Made by a program: the position numbers and the translations under genes
Part shown: one piece after another, positions 37,517-45,804 of the stretch
Layout of the letters: every line of letters starts with the position of its first letter
Position numbering within the stretch: the first letter of the stretch is position 1
NCBI GenBank assembly: GCA_024742575.1
Contig: JANSYF010000006.1
Span: 1 to 64,000 of the forward strand
Reading direction: 5' to 3'
DNA: 64,000 nucleotides
DNA from: Paracoccaceae bacterium
GTDB lineage: Bacteria; Pseudomonadota; Alphaproteobacteria; Rhodobacterales; Rhodobacteraceae
Notes under the pieces: generated by a model
What the model saw: the letters and a program-made list of their open reading frames with translations, nothing else
Databases searched by the model: none
What the model was told of the DNA's origin: nothing

Positions 37517-39177
37517 AAGCTTTGTTCAAAATCATGCGGATGCTGCTTTGCGGGGAAACCCGTGCCTTTGCGCAAGGAATGGTGTTGTCCCTGACCGTGT
37601 TGATCATGGGGGTTGCGCTGCTGGCGCTTTCTGGATGGTTCATCACCGCAGCAGCAGCAGCAGGAATGATCGGACTGGGAACGCTTTTCAACGTCTTCGC
37701 GCCGTCCGCTATGGTGCGTTTTCTCGCACTTGGCCGAACAGCAGCGCGTTACGGAGAGCGACTGACCACACATGACGCAACTCTGCGTGCATTGTCGAAC
37801 CTGCGTGTGCGCTTGCTTGGGGGCGTACTGACATTACCCTACCGCCAAATTGAGAAATTGCAGGCAAGCGTGTTTTTAAATCGTGTTACGTCGGATGTAG
37901 ATGCGCTCGATGGGCTTGCACTGCGATTGGTTTTGCCCGGCGCGGCGGGTCTTGCGATCATCTTCTTGGCAGCTTTCGCTGTTGCTATTCTGGTTTCGCC
38001 GACGATCAGTATGGTCATCATTCTCGGCTACGCTATCGGGCCGACGCTGGTGTTTTTCTGGGGGCAACGCCGGGCAGACAAGCCATCCCGCAAGGCGCAA
38101 GTCGGCCTGCAGGCACTGCGTAGCCGCGTTATTGATTTGATCACGACGCGGGATGAACTGATCGCGTTTGGCCAGATTCCTGAGGCACACAAAGGTGTGG
38201 TCGACGCGGCGAAATTCCAATCAAAAAGCCAAGCCGAGGTGGAGCGGATCGAGCGAACCACCGGCCTTATTCTAGACCTCATGGGTTGGGCAGTGGTCAC
38301 AGCGTCACTCGGGATCGGGGCGACGCTTGCGCAGGCTGGTGAAATCACAGCGGCGCAAGCAGCCGTCGGGATTTTCGCATCGCTTGCGCTGTCCGAAGCA
38401 GTGGCACCGGTGCGCCGCGCCCTTTCAGAGATCGGAAGAATGCGGTCAGCCGCAAAGCGGATCGTGCCGTTGATGGAAAAACATTCTGACCAATACGCAA
38501 CATCGTCGATGCCTATCCATGATGGCCCATTGGTATTGAGCGATGTGATAGCTGCCCGCGGCGACGCAGACACAGCACTTTTTGCACCGATAGATCTGAC
38601 AATCACACGTGGCGAAACCGTTGCTCTTACAGGGCGCAGCGGGTGTGGGAAATCGACCCTTCTTTTGATTGTGGCAGGTCAGATTGCACCTCTCGGCGGG
38701 GTTGTCCGCTTTGGCGATGACGACCTGTTTCAGATTGACCCAGTTCAGCGTGCAAAGCTGATCGCGATGGTACCTCAGCGGCACGCACTCGTCGCCGGGA
38801 CCATCGCCGAAAACCTCCGGCTGGCGGCCCCCGAAGCAACGGATGACGCGCTTTGGACCGCCTTGGAAGAAATGCAACTTGCAAAGACAATAGAAGCAAA
38901 AGGCGGCCTGAATGCCCGCTTGGGTTTCCGAGGGGTTGGTCTTTCAGGCGGAGAAGCGCGGCGCTTGGTTCTCGCGCGGGCCTTGTTGGGTAAGCCCAAG
39001 CTTTTGCTATTGGACGAACCCACAGAAGGCTTGGACGCGCCGATTGCCGAACGGGTGCTTCAAGGTCTGCGCAAAGCTTTGCCCAACGCGGCCATTCTGA
39101 TGGCAGCGCATCGGTCTGAAGAGGTCAATTTCGCGGATCGGATTGAACAGCTTCACCCCAAGCAGCAATTCCACTGA
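37513..39177 (+). CDS. cydC: Cysteine/glutathione ABC exporter subunit for cytochrome bd assembly
   Basis: 554 residues with an exporter membrane domain (ALSGWFITAAAAAG and FALARG-like LALGRTAARYGERL typical of CydC) and an ATPase with Walker A GRSGCGKST, signature LSGGEARRL and LLLLDEPTEGLD. Partner of CydD. It is separated from cydA by 121 bases that contain a fresh set of regulatory sites, so cydAB may also be transcribed from its own promoter. Confidence 0.93.
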   Translation: MKALFKIMRMLLCGETRAFAQGMVLSLTVLIMGVALLALSGWFITAAAAAGMIGLGTLFNVFAPSAMVRFLALGRTAARYGERLTTHDATLRALSNLRVRLLGGVLTLPYRQIEKLQASVFLNRVTSDVDALDGLALRLVLPGAAGLAIIFLAAFAVAILVSPTISMVIILGYAIGPTLVFFWGQRRADKPSRKAQVGLQALRSRVIDLITTRDELIAFGQIPEAHKGVVDAAKFQSKSQAEVERIERTTGLILDLMGWAVVTASLGIGATLAQAGEITAAQAAVGIFASLALSEAVAPVRRALSEIGRMRSAAKRIVPLMEKHSDQYATSSMPIHDGPLVLSDVIAARGDADTALFAPIDLTITRGETVALTGRSGCGKSTLLLIVAGQIAPLGGVVRFGDDDLFQIDPVQRAKLIAMVPQRHALVAGTIAENLRLAAPEATDDALWTALEEMQLAKTIEAKGGLNARLGFRGVGLSGGEARRLVLARALLGKPKLLLLDEPTEGLDAPIAERVLQGLRKALPNAAILMAAHRSEEVNFADRIEQLHPKQQFH

Positions 39178-39185
39178 AATAATCC

Positions 39186-39198
39186 GCATCTAAGATGT
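39186..39198. promoter_or_regulatory. Candidate Rrf2/NsrR operator, distal copy before cydA
   Basis: GCATC-TAA-GATGT, one mismatch from perfect dyad symmetry, in the context AATCCGCATC shared with the other two copies. Distal to the FNR box. Confidence 0.5.
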
Positions 39199-39204
39199 GA
39201 GTTT

Positions 39205-39218
39205 TTGACTCAGATCAA
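39205..39218. promoter_or_regulatory. FNR box before cydA
   Basis: TTGAC-TCAG-ATCAA fits the alphaproteobacterial FnrL consensus (TTGAY/RTCAA with four-base spacer). It sits about 81 bases upstream of the cydA start, between two candidate Rrf2 operators. Confidence 0.65.
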
Positions 39219-39256
39219 ATTACACATCCATGAATCAGAATATGACACTATTAATC

Positions 39257-39271
39257 CGCATCTATGATGCG
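39257..39271. promoter_or_regulatory. Candidate Rrf2/NsrR operator, proximal copy before cydA
   Basis: CGCATC-TAT-GATGCG is a perfect dyad, extendable to AAT...ATT at 39253-39275. It ends 27 bases before the cydA ATG, so binding would overlap the promoter or transcription start and repress. Confidence 0.6.
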
Positions 39272-39298
39272 AATTATTGAGTATTTAAGGAGCACATC

Positions 39299-40912
39299 AT
39301 GGAGATCGGTCTGGTCGAGCTGTCACGAATGCAATTCGCACTGACAGCGATGTATCATTTCCTATTCGTGCCGCTGACGCTGGGTCTGTCGATCCTCGTG
39401 GCGATCATGGAAACTGTCTATGTCATGACGAACCGCCCCATTTGGCGTCAAATGACAAAATTCTGGGGCACACTGTTCGGCATTAACTTCGTGCTGGGCG
39501 TCGCCACAGGTATCACGATGGAATTCCAGTTCGGCATGAATTGGAGCTACTACAGCCACTACGTTGGTGACATCTTCGGCGCGCCACTGGCGATTGAAGG
39601 TCTGATGGCCTTCTTTCTTGAGGCGACCTTTGTCGGCCTGTTCTTCTTTGGCTGGGACAAGCTGAGCAAGGTGCAGCACATGATGGTGGCTTGGCTGGTT
39701 GCAATCGGGTCGAATTTTTCGGCGCTTTGGATTCTGATCGCCAATGGCTGGATGCAAAACCCGGTGGGGGCTGAATTCAACCCCGACACAATGCGTATGG
39801 AAATGACCTCTTTTTTTGAGGTGCTCTTCAACGAAGTGGCGCAAGCAAAATTCGTGCACACCGTGTCCGCAGGCTATGTCACCGCGTCGGTCTTTGTATT
39901 GGGCGTGTCCGCGCTTTACCTAATTCAAAACAAGCACAAAGATTTGGCGCGCCGATCCATTGCGGTTGCGTCTGCCTTTGGCCTTGCCGCCGCTTTGTCA
40001 GTGGTCGTTCTGGGCGACGAGTCCGGATATTCGGCAAGCCACACTCAGAAGATGAAGCTCGCCGCGATTGAGGCTATGTGGGAAACGCATGAAGCACCCG
40101 CTCCATTCACCGCCATCGGCTTCCCCGATCAAGACGCGCGTGAAACTCACTACGCCGTTGAAATCCCATGGGCGATGGGCCTAATCGGCACCCGGTCGCT
40201 GACACAAGAAATCCCGGGCATCAACGATCTGGTCGCTGAATCCGAAGAAAAAATCCGTGACGGCCTAATCGCCTATGACGCGTTGATGATCATTCGCGAA
40301 CAGCGCGAGGCGACACCCCAGATCGTGCGCGAAACATTCGAAGCGCATTCAGACAACCTGGGCTATGCATTGCTGCTCAAACAATATGTCGATGATCCGC
40401 GCAACGCGACTGAAGCGCAGATCAAGATGGCGGCGGACGATACCGTTCCTGGCGTCGCGCCACTTTTCTGGGCCTTCCGACTGATGGTTGTCCTTGGCTT
40501 CAGCTTTATCGCGGTGATGGCCTACTTCTTCTATCGCGCCTCGTTTCGAAACATGCAGTTCCCACGCTGGTCGCTGTATGCCGCTGTGGCCATCATTCCG
40601 ACACCGTGGATCGCGGCGGAATTGGGGTGGTTTGTGGCCGAGTTTGGCCGCCAACCGTGGACGGTAGATGGCGTTCTGCCAACGGCCCTCAGCGCATCGC
40701 ATCTGAGCATTGCTGATCTGCTGATCACGCTGGCGGGGTTCCTGATCTTCTATTCGGTCCTCTTCGTGATCGAGGTCAGTCTGATGGTGAAATATATCCG
40801 CAAGGGCCCGTTCCAAGACGTCGATGAAACCAATGCCTGGCTGGAACGGCACGAGGCGCGGCTGCGCTCTGAGACACCCGCTCCCACGCTTACGGCCACA
40901 CCTGCGGAGTAA
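39299..40912 (+). CDS. cydA: Cytochrome bd ubiquinol oxidase subunit I
   Basis: 537 residues, consistent with the long Q-loop class found in E. coli. N-terminal LSRMQFALTAMYHFLFVPLTLG (His ligand region), the GRQPW motif, and a long hydrophilic loop of about residues 240-390 are visible. It carries the hemes and oxidises quinol, reducing O2 to water with high affinity and resistance to NO and sulfide. AAGGAG precedes the ATG. Confidence 0.95.
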   Translation: MEIGLVELSRMQFALTAMYHFLFVPLTLGLSILVAIMETVYVMTNRPIWRQMTKFWGTLFGINFVLGVATGITMEFQFGMNWSYYSHYVGDIFGAPLAIEGLMAFFLEATFVGLFFFGWDKLSKVQHMMVAWLVAIGSNFSALWILIANGWMQNPVGAEFNPDTMRMEMTSFFEVLFNEVAQAKFVHTVSAGYVTASVFVLGVSALYLIQNKHKDLARRSIAVASAFGLAAALSVVVLGDESGYSASHTQKMKLAAIEAMWETHEAPAPFTAIGFPDQDARETHYAVEIPWAMGLIGTRSLTQEIPGINDLVAESEEKIRDGLIAYDALMIIREQREATPQIVRETFEAHSDNLGYALLLKQYVDDPRNATEAQIKMAADDTVPGVAPLFWAFRLMVVLGFSFIAVMAYFFYRASFRNMQFPRWSLYAAVAIIPTPWIAAELGWFVAEFGRQPWTVDGVLPTALSASHLSIADLLITLAGFLIFYSVLFVIEVSLMVKYIRKGPFQDVDETNAWLERHEARLRSETPAPTLTATPAE

Positions 40913-40916
40913 GAAA

Positions 40917-42077
40917 ATGATCCTCTTTGAACTGATCGACTACGATATCCTTCGCGTGATCTGGTGGGCGCTTCTAGGCGTGCTCTTGATCGGATTTGCC
41001 TTAACCGACGGTTTCGACATGGGGGTTGGCGCATTACTACCCTTCGTCGCCAAAACTGATGTGGAACGTCGCGTAGCAATCAACACCGTCGGTCCCGTTT
41101 GGGAAGGTAACCAAGTTTGGTTCATTCTTGGGGGCGGTGCCATCTTTGCTGCTTGGCCGCCACTTTACGCGGTCAGCTTCTCGGGGTTTTACCTTGCGAT
41201 GTTCGTGGTGCTAGCCGCCTTCATCGTACGTCCCGTGGCCTTCAAATACCGCTCAAAGCGCGACGACGCCACATGGCGGACACGTTGGGACTGGGCGCTG
41301 TTTGCCGGCGGTGCTGTGCCCGCACTTTTGTTCGGTGTGGCGGTGGGCAATGTCCTTCTGGGTGTTCCGTTCTACCTGACGGAAGACCTGATGCCGATGT
41401 ACCCTGGCAACTTTGCGATCAAGTTCATCGGCCTTTTGCGACCATTCGCTTTGCTTGCAGGTGTCGTGTCCCTATCCATGCTTCTGATGCATGGTGCGGC
41501 TTGGCTGTCGCTCAAAGCAGAAGGGATCGTTGCTGAACGCGCTCGGGCGATTGGCATCAAGGCCGGTATCGTGGCCGCAGGTGGGTATGCTCTTGCAGGT
41601 CTCTGGATGGCGGTAGGCATCGACGGTTTCGCTTTGGGTGAAGTTGTCGCAAACGGTCCCTCGAACCCGCTCTATTCCGAAGTGATACGCGGCGGCTCTT
41701 GGCTCAGCGCCTATGCTGACCGACCATGGATCGCAATTGCTCCGATCATGGGCTTTGCCGGCATCGCACTAGCGGTGCTGGGCCTCAAGGCAGGGCGGGA
41801 AGTGTCGACGCTCCTCTGGTCAAAAATGGGCATCCTCGGGATCATCTCATCCGTTGGCCTGACTATGTTCCCCTTCATCCTGCCTTCGACACTTGATCCG
41901 AAAAGCTCTCTGACCGTGTGGGACGCGTCGTCGTCGCATCAGACGTTGTTCATCATGCTGGTGGTCACCGCAATCTTTATGCCGCTGATCCTGATGTACA
42001 CCGCGTGGGTTTACAAGGTGCTATGGGGCAAGGTCACAGAGGCGCAAGTCACTGAAAACGCTGATACAGTTTATTAA
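40917..42077 (+). CDS. cydB: Cytochrome bd ubiquinol oxidase subunit II
   Basis: 386 residues from the ATG at 40917, four bases after the cydA stop; an earlier in-frame start lies inside cydA. GFALTDGFDMGVGALLPF, GPVWEGNQVWFILGGGAIFAAWP and the C-terminal SSHQTLFIMLVVTAIFMP are characteristic. It forms the integral membrane partner of CydA. Confidence 0.95.
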   Translation: MILFELIDYDILRVIWWALLGVLLIGFALTDGFDMGVGALLPFVAKTDVERRVAINTVGPVWEGNQVWFILGGGAIFAAWPPLYAVSFSGFYLAMFVVLAAFIVRPVAFKYRSKRDDATWRTRWDWALFAGGAVPALLFGVAVGNVLLGVPFYLTEDLMPMYPGNFAIKFIGLLRPFALLAGVVSLSMLLMHGAAWLSLKAEGIVAERARAIGIKAGIVAAGGYALAGLWMAVGIDGFALGEVVANGPSNPLYSEVIRGGSWLSAYADRPWIAIAPIMGFAGIALAVLGLKAGREVSTLLWSKMGILGIISSVGLTMFPFILPSTLDPKSSLTVWDASSSHQTLFIMLVVTAIFMPLILMYTAWVYKVLWGKVTEAQVTENADTVY

Positions 42078-42088
42078 TGGAGATCGCG

Positions 42089-42547
42089 ATGAAACGTCTC
42101 GCAACGACACTGGCCGCAATCACAATTGCCGCAGCCAGCCTGACCGCCGCCCCTGTCCTAGCCCAAGAGGAAGGTAAGCCGGGCCTCTTCGTCAACCTGA
42201 CAACTGACGACACGTGGTCTGCCGCAAAAGCGATTATGTTCGCCCACGACAAAGCGCTCAAGAACGGGCACGAACCTGTCGCGATCTGGCTGAACGTTCG
42301 GGCTGTCTATTTGGCCGACAAAAAGCGACCCAGCCACATACACGGGCTGATGGCGGAAAACGGCATCTCGATCCAAGACATGCTGACCGCGTTCATTGCC
42401 GATGGCGGGCAGGTCTTCATGTGCAGCGCCTGTTCCAAAGCCGCCGGGCTGACCGAGGCCGACTATATCGATGGCGTGACCATGGGAACATGGCCGGTGG
42501 TCGAAGGCCTACTGTTCGATCCCGACGTCAAAACCCTCGCTTGGTAA
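42089..42547 (+). CDS. Secreted DsrE-like protein (first)
   Basis: 152 residues from the ATG at 42089, behind GGAG; the frame also has an ATG at 42077. A signal peptide ends near APVLAQEEG. The mature part is DsrE/DsrF-like: FVNLTTDDTWSAAKAIMFAHDKAL and FMCSACSKAAG with a possible reactive cysteine pair. DsrE-fold proteins relay sulfur as cysteine persulfides, usually in the cytosol; export to the periplasm is less usual. It lies between cydB and cydX, 11 bases after cydB. Confidence 0.8.
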   Translation: MKRLATTLAAITIAAASLTAAPVLAQEEGKPGLFVNLTTDDTWSAAKAIMFAHDKALKNGHEPVAIWLNVRAVYLADKKRPSHIHGLMAENGISIQDMLTAFIADGGQVFMCSACSKAAGLTEADYIDGVTMGTWPVVEGLLFDPDVKTLAW

Positions 42548-42564
42548 ACAGAAAGGATTAGCAC

Positions 42565-42702
42565 ATGTGGTATTTTGCCTGGCTTCTCGGACTTCCCCTC
42601 GCCGCTCTTTTCGCCGTGCTGAATGCAATTTGGCTCGAGATGCGGACTGACGCTTGTTTCTCGGACGAAGGCGACTGTCCGATGGGTGAACACACCCACT
42701 GA
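42565..42702 (+). CDS. cydX: Cytochrome bd small subunit CydX, with Cys/His tail
   Basis: A 45-codon gene from the ATG at 42565 with AAAGGA upstream. The protein begins MWYFAWLLGLPLAALFAVLNAIW, one transmembrane helix (shown here in two overlapping parts: MWYFAWLLGLPLAALF and FAVLNAIWLEM), the CydX/YbgT signature. It stabilises the heme centres of CydAB. After LEM it has a tail with CFSDEGDC and a final GEHTH, which could bind metal or form a disulfide; the E. coli protein lacks these cysteines as far as I recall. It is only 17 bases after the DsrE-like gene. Confidence 0.92.
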   Translation: MWYFAWLLGLPLAALFAVLNAIWLEMRTDACFSDEGDCPMGEHTH

Positions 42703-42736
42703 ACGACCGGGGGCTTGTTCCTTCCTCCCCCAGTCC

Positions 42737-42770
42737 GGTGCGGGCCCCGTTATGGCAAGGGGTCCGCACC
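42737..42770 (+). terminator. Strong stem-loop after cydX
   Basis: GGTGCGG and CCCC pair with GGGG and CCGCACC around a ten-base loop, a 12-bp stem with one G-T pair. No T-run follows, so it may act in mRNA stability or partial termination between cydX and the next gene rather than as a full intrinsic terminator. Confidence 0.5.
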
Positions 42771-42813
42771 TCACGATTTCCCAAATGATCCAATCTCAAA
42801 AAGGACTTTCAAC

Positions 42814-43251
42814 ATGAAATCCCTCGTCCTCGCAGCCTGCGCCTCCATGGCCCTGATCGGACCGGCCCTTGCTCAAGACACCCCTGAAACACTTGTCACG
42901 ATCCTGACTGCACCCGAGCCACAAACGCAGCTGATGGCAATGGTTTTGGCAATGCAAGCGGCCCAGCAAGGCGCTGCTCCGCATATCCTACTTTGCGGTC
43001 CGGCGGGCGATATTGCATTGAAAGACGCGCCAGAGTCCGCCACCGCGCCGCAACCGCCGCGTGACATGAGCCCGAAAGGCCTTCTGTCGAAAATCGCTGG
43101 AATGCCGAATGCCAAGGTCGAAGTGTGCGCCATTTACCTACCAGGCAAGCGAGCGCAGGCCGATGCGCTCATGGATGGTGTCACGGTTGCACAACCGCCA
43201 GCTATGGCCGCTGCCATGATCGCACCGAACGCGCGGATCGCAAGCTACTAA
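42814..43251 (+). CDS. Secreted DsrE-like protein (second)
   Basis: 145 residues from the ATG at 42814, preceded by AAAGGAC. A signal peptide ends at GPALAQ. The remainder has a DsrE-like alternation (TPETLVTILTAPEPQTQLMAM, HILLCGPAGDIAL, KVEVCAIYLPG) with two isolated cysteines. It is shorter and different from the first DsrE-like protein. Together they suggest periplasmic sulfur or thiol handling beside cytochrome bd. Identification rests on fold-like patterns, so it is moderately sure. Confidence 0.7.
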   Translation: MKSLVLAACASMALIGPALAQDTPETLVTILTAPEPQTQLMAMVLAMQAAQQGAAPHILLCGPAGDIALKDAPESATAPQPPRDMSPKGLLSKIAGMPNAKVEVCAIYLPGKRAQADALMDGVTVAQPPAMAAAMIAPNARIASY

Positions 43252-43257
43252 AGCAAT

Positions 43258-43289
43258 AGCCCGCTTGCCCAAAGGTGTGCGGGCTTTTT
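43258..43289 (+). terminator. Rho-independent terminator
   Basis: AGCCCGC pairs with GCGGGCT across a 14-base loop and runs into TTTTT. It closes the cyd block before the flavoprotein gene, whose ribosome site is at 43312. Confidence 0.85.
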
Positions 43290-43325
43290 CACCTTCACTT
43301 CGGATGTATACGGAGGAATACACTC

Positions 43326-44633
43326 ATGGACATCAAGTTCAACAGACGGCAGATGCTGTCGCTTGCGGCTGGTGGCGCGGCATTGGCTGCAACCGGCACC
43401 GCAGAACGCGCCGAGGCACAGGTCTTAACAAAGGCGCGCATCGTCATCATCGGTGCGGGCGCTGGTGGTACATCGTTGGCGAACCGATTGGTCAAGCGAT
43501 TGGACGGGGCCGAGATCATACTGATCGATCCGCGTGTCGATCATTTGTATCAACCCGGCCTGTCGCTGGTTGCTGCTGGACTGAAGCCCGCTGACTACGT
43601 TGTGTCCAAGACAACCGATTGGCTGCCCAGCGGCATTTCCCTGATTGCCGAAGCCGCAGCTGCCATTGATCCAGAAGCAAAGGTCGTCGACACTACCAGT
43701 GGGCAAAAAATCCCTTACGATTTCCTCGTTGTCGCACCAGGACTTGTTCTTGATCATGACGCGATCGAAGGTTTTTCGCTCGACATGGTGGGAAAGAATG
43801 GCATCGGCGCACTTTATGCTGGACCGCAATACGCGGCCGCAACATGGCAAGCGGCGCAAAACTTCACTGAAAACGGTGGAATTGGATTGTTCACCCGCCC
43901 AGAAACCGAAATGAAATGCGCGGGCGCTCCGCTTAAGCATACGTTCCTTATCGAAGACATCGCCCGCACAGCCGGAACGCGTGGCAAGGCAGAATATCAC
44001 TACGCCGCGCCGCAGGCGTCGTTGTTTGGTGTCCCGATCGTAGCAGAAAAAGTGCGCATGCTGTTCGGCGATCGTGGCATCTCAACCTCGATGCAGCACA
44101 CGCTGAAAGCCATCGACGCAGGCCAAAAACGCGCGACCTTCGAAACACCGGATGGCAGCGCAGAGATGGACTACGACTACATCCACGTCATCCCCCCCCA
44201 GCGCGCGCCAGAGGTGATCCGTCAATCCGGACTCAGCTGGGCCGATAAATGGACCGATCAGGGCTGGGTCGAGTGCGACATGGGTAGCTTGCGACACCTG
44301 CGTTACGATACGATCTGGGCGCTTGGGGATGTGGCTGGCGTGCCCAAAGGCAAAACCGCAGCGTCGGTCAAATGGCAAGTTCCAGTGGTCGAGGAAGGGC
44401 TTGCTTCGGCCATCGAAGGCCGCGAGGCCACCGAGTTCTACAATGGCTACACGTCGTGTCCGATGATCACCCGCGTTGGCCGCGCCATGCTGGTCGAATT
44501 CGACTACAACAATAATCTGACCCCGTCTTTCCCGGGCATCATCGCACCGCTCGAAGAACTATGGATCAGTTGGCTGATGAAAGAAGTGGCCTTGAAAGCA
44601 ACCTATAACGCCATGTTGCGTGGACGGGCGTAA
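43326..44633 (+). CDS. Tat-exported sulfide:quinone oxidoreductase-like flavoprotein
   Basis: 435 residues from the ATG at 43326, behind GGAGG. An N-terminal twin-arginine signal (FNRRQMLSLAAGGAAL, cleavage near ERAEAQ) is followed by the FAD motif IVIIGAGAGGTSLANRL. Redox cysteines are in EMKCAGAPLKHTF and YTSCPMITR, the two catalytic positions of SQR. The C-terminus (LEELWISWLMKEVALK) is amphipathic as in membrane-anchored SQRs. It would oxidise sulfide to polysulfide and reduce quinone, which bd oxidase could reoxidise. A flavocytochrome c sulfide dehydrogenase subunit is a less likely alternative. Confidence 0.85.
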   Translation: MDIKFNRRQMLSLAAGGAALAATGTAERAEAQVLTKARIVIIGAGAGGTSLANRLVKRLDGAEIILIDPRVDHLYQPGLSLVAAGLKPADYVVSKTTDWLPSGISLIAEAAAAIDPEAKVVDTTSGQKIPYDFLVVAPGLVLDHDAIEGFSLDMVGKNGIGALYAGPQYAAATWQAAQNFTENGGIGLFTRPETEMKCAGAPLKHTFLIEDIARTAGTRGKAEYHYAAPQASLFGVPIVAEKVRMLFGDRGISTSMQHTLKAIDAGQKRATFETPDGSAEMDYDYIHVIPPQRAPEVIRQSGLSWADKWTDQGWVECDMGSLRHLRYDTIWALGDVAGVPKGKTAASVKWQVPVVEEGLASAIEGREATEFYNGYTSCPMITRVGRAMLVEFDYNNNLTPSFPGIIAPLEELWISWLMKEVALKATYNAMLRGRA

Positions 44634-44644
44634 GGAGACCCGAT

Positions 44645-44992
44645 ATGAAAGACCTAACGTTTGGCACACTACTCGCGGTGTTCGAAGAAATCTTCGGAAC
44701 CGGTCTGTTCTGGGCAATGGTGAGCTTTGCAGCGCTTGTGACGGTGGGGTACATCTATGTCCTTATCCGGGATCACAGCATTTCGTGGCGCAAATTTCTG
44801 CTTGCGCAACTCTCCATGCCAATTGGCGCGATCGTCTCGGTCTGGTTCGTGCTTTTGATGACAAGCTCGAGACTGAGCGATCTTGGCGGCCCGGTCGACG
44901 TTATCGTCTTCCTAGGCATTGCTGTCGCCGGAGCCATGGGCACGGCAATCTTGGTTTACACCGTCCAGTCTTTGGTTCGGCCTAGACGGTAA
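44645..44992 (+). CDS. Small three-helix membrane protein (DUF5368-like)
   Basis: 115 residues with an AAGGAG site eight bases upstream, 11 bases after the SQR-like gene. Three hydrophobic segments (about 20-42, 55-75 and 83-107) are visible; no catalytic motif. It resembles the small proteins I recall under DUF5368 from alphaproteobacteria. Co-transcription suggests a partner or anchor for the exported flavoprotein, but no function can be shown. Confidence 0.75.
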   Translation: MKDLTFGTLLAVFEEIFGTGLFWAMVSFAALVTVGYIYVLIRDHSISWRKFLLAQLSMPIGAIVSVWFVLLMTSSRLSDLGGPVDVIVFLGIAVAGAMGTAILVYTVQSLVRPRR

Positions 44993-45139
44993 GTCGGCCC
45001 CTACTTGATGAGTTACCGACTAGGCTATTTATCGACGCACGTGATGGTCAATGGCTACGGCTTTGGACGGGCTATTACATTTCTAGATCGCCCGCTTGGC
45101 CATACCACTTTAGCGATCCCGTTTTAGGTTCTTATTACG

Positions 45140-45391
45140 TGCTCGCTCTTTTCGGGTATCCCGATGGAGATGGAAGAAGCGGCATGGACTTTGGGGTGCA
45201 CCCGATTGCCAGCGTTCACCAAGGTCGTGCTGCCACTTATCCTGCCGGGAATCACAGCCAGCGCAATCTTCGCCTTCGTGCTTTCTTGGAACGGGTTGTT
45301 CGCAGCAGCGGTCCTGACCATTGCCGATCAGGAATTCATAGTCCTTTTTGGGCGCATCGGGATGTGGCAAGACAACGTTGTTGCGGATTAA
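45140..45391 (+). pseudogene. C-terminal fragment of a sugar ABC permease
   Basis: The frame with IPMEMEEAAWTLGCTRLPAF and KVVLPLILPG is the EAA coupling loop of a MalG-type sugar permease, followed by the last helices and QEFIVLF. The N-terminal two thirds are absent, and the frame runs at about 45345 into sequence belonging to an ABC ATPase. The fragment cannot be functional. Confidence 0.8.
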
Positions 45392-45480
45392 CTGCGGAGT
45401 GGAAACTGCCACAACTGGCGAGGTCTGGATCGGTGGTATTCTTGCGGCTCTTGCGCCAATCCCCAAAGACCGCGCAGCCG
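45348..45480 (+). pseudogene. N-terminal fragment of a sugar ABC ATPase
   Basis: GASGCGKTTLLRINCGVETA with TGEVWIGG is the Walker A region of a MalK/UgpC-type ATPase. It begins directly at the end of the permease fragment, in another frame, lacks its own N-terminus, and degenerates after about 45 codons. It marks a deletion joining two neighbouring genes. Confidence 0.8.
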
Positions 45481-45550
45481 CACCTGCCACACGCAACGAA
45501 AAGCTGGGCAAGGTGTGCAACTACCTTTTCCCCAGCCACGATCCAACTGC

Positions 45551-45757
45551 CCCGAGTTCGGCGGCCTACGGTATTGGCGTGGGCCGGTTTGGTTAATCAT
45601 GAACTACATGATCGCCGACGGGCTTGAACGCGCAGACCAAGCAGGGATGGCCGAAAGGATCCGGGCGGGTTCTGTGCGACTGATTGAAAAGAGCGGTTTT
45701 GCAGAGTATCACCATCCAATCACGGTCGAACCCTGCGGCGACGCACATTTTTCATAG
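45551..45757 (+). pseudogene. C-terminal fragment of an MGH1/trehalase-like glycoside hydrolase
   Basis: LRYWRGPVWLIMNYMIADGL, SVRLIEKSGFAEYHHPIT and EPCGDAHFS match the C-terminal active-site part of (alpha/alpha)6-barrel glucosidase/mannosylglycerate-hydrolase-like enzymes. It stops prematurely at HFS, where the family continues with SWTAA. The rest of the gene is missing. It lies 48 bases before the intact D-lyxose isomerase. Confidence 0.75.
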
Positions 45758-45804
45758 ATCGCGGCCATGTTGATCGAAATCTTCAGCACTAACGAGGTTG
45801 CCGC

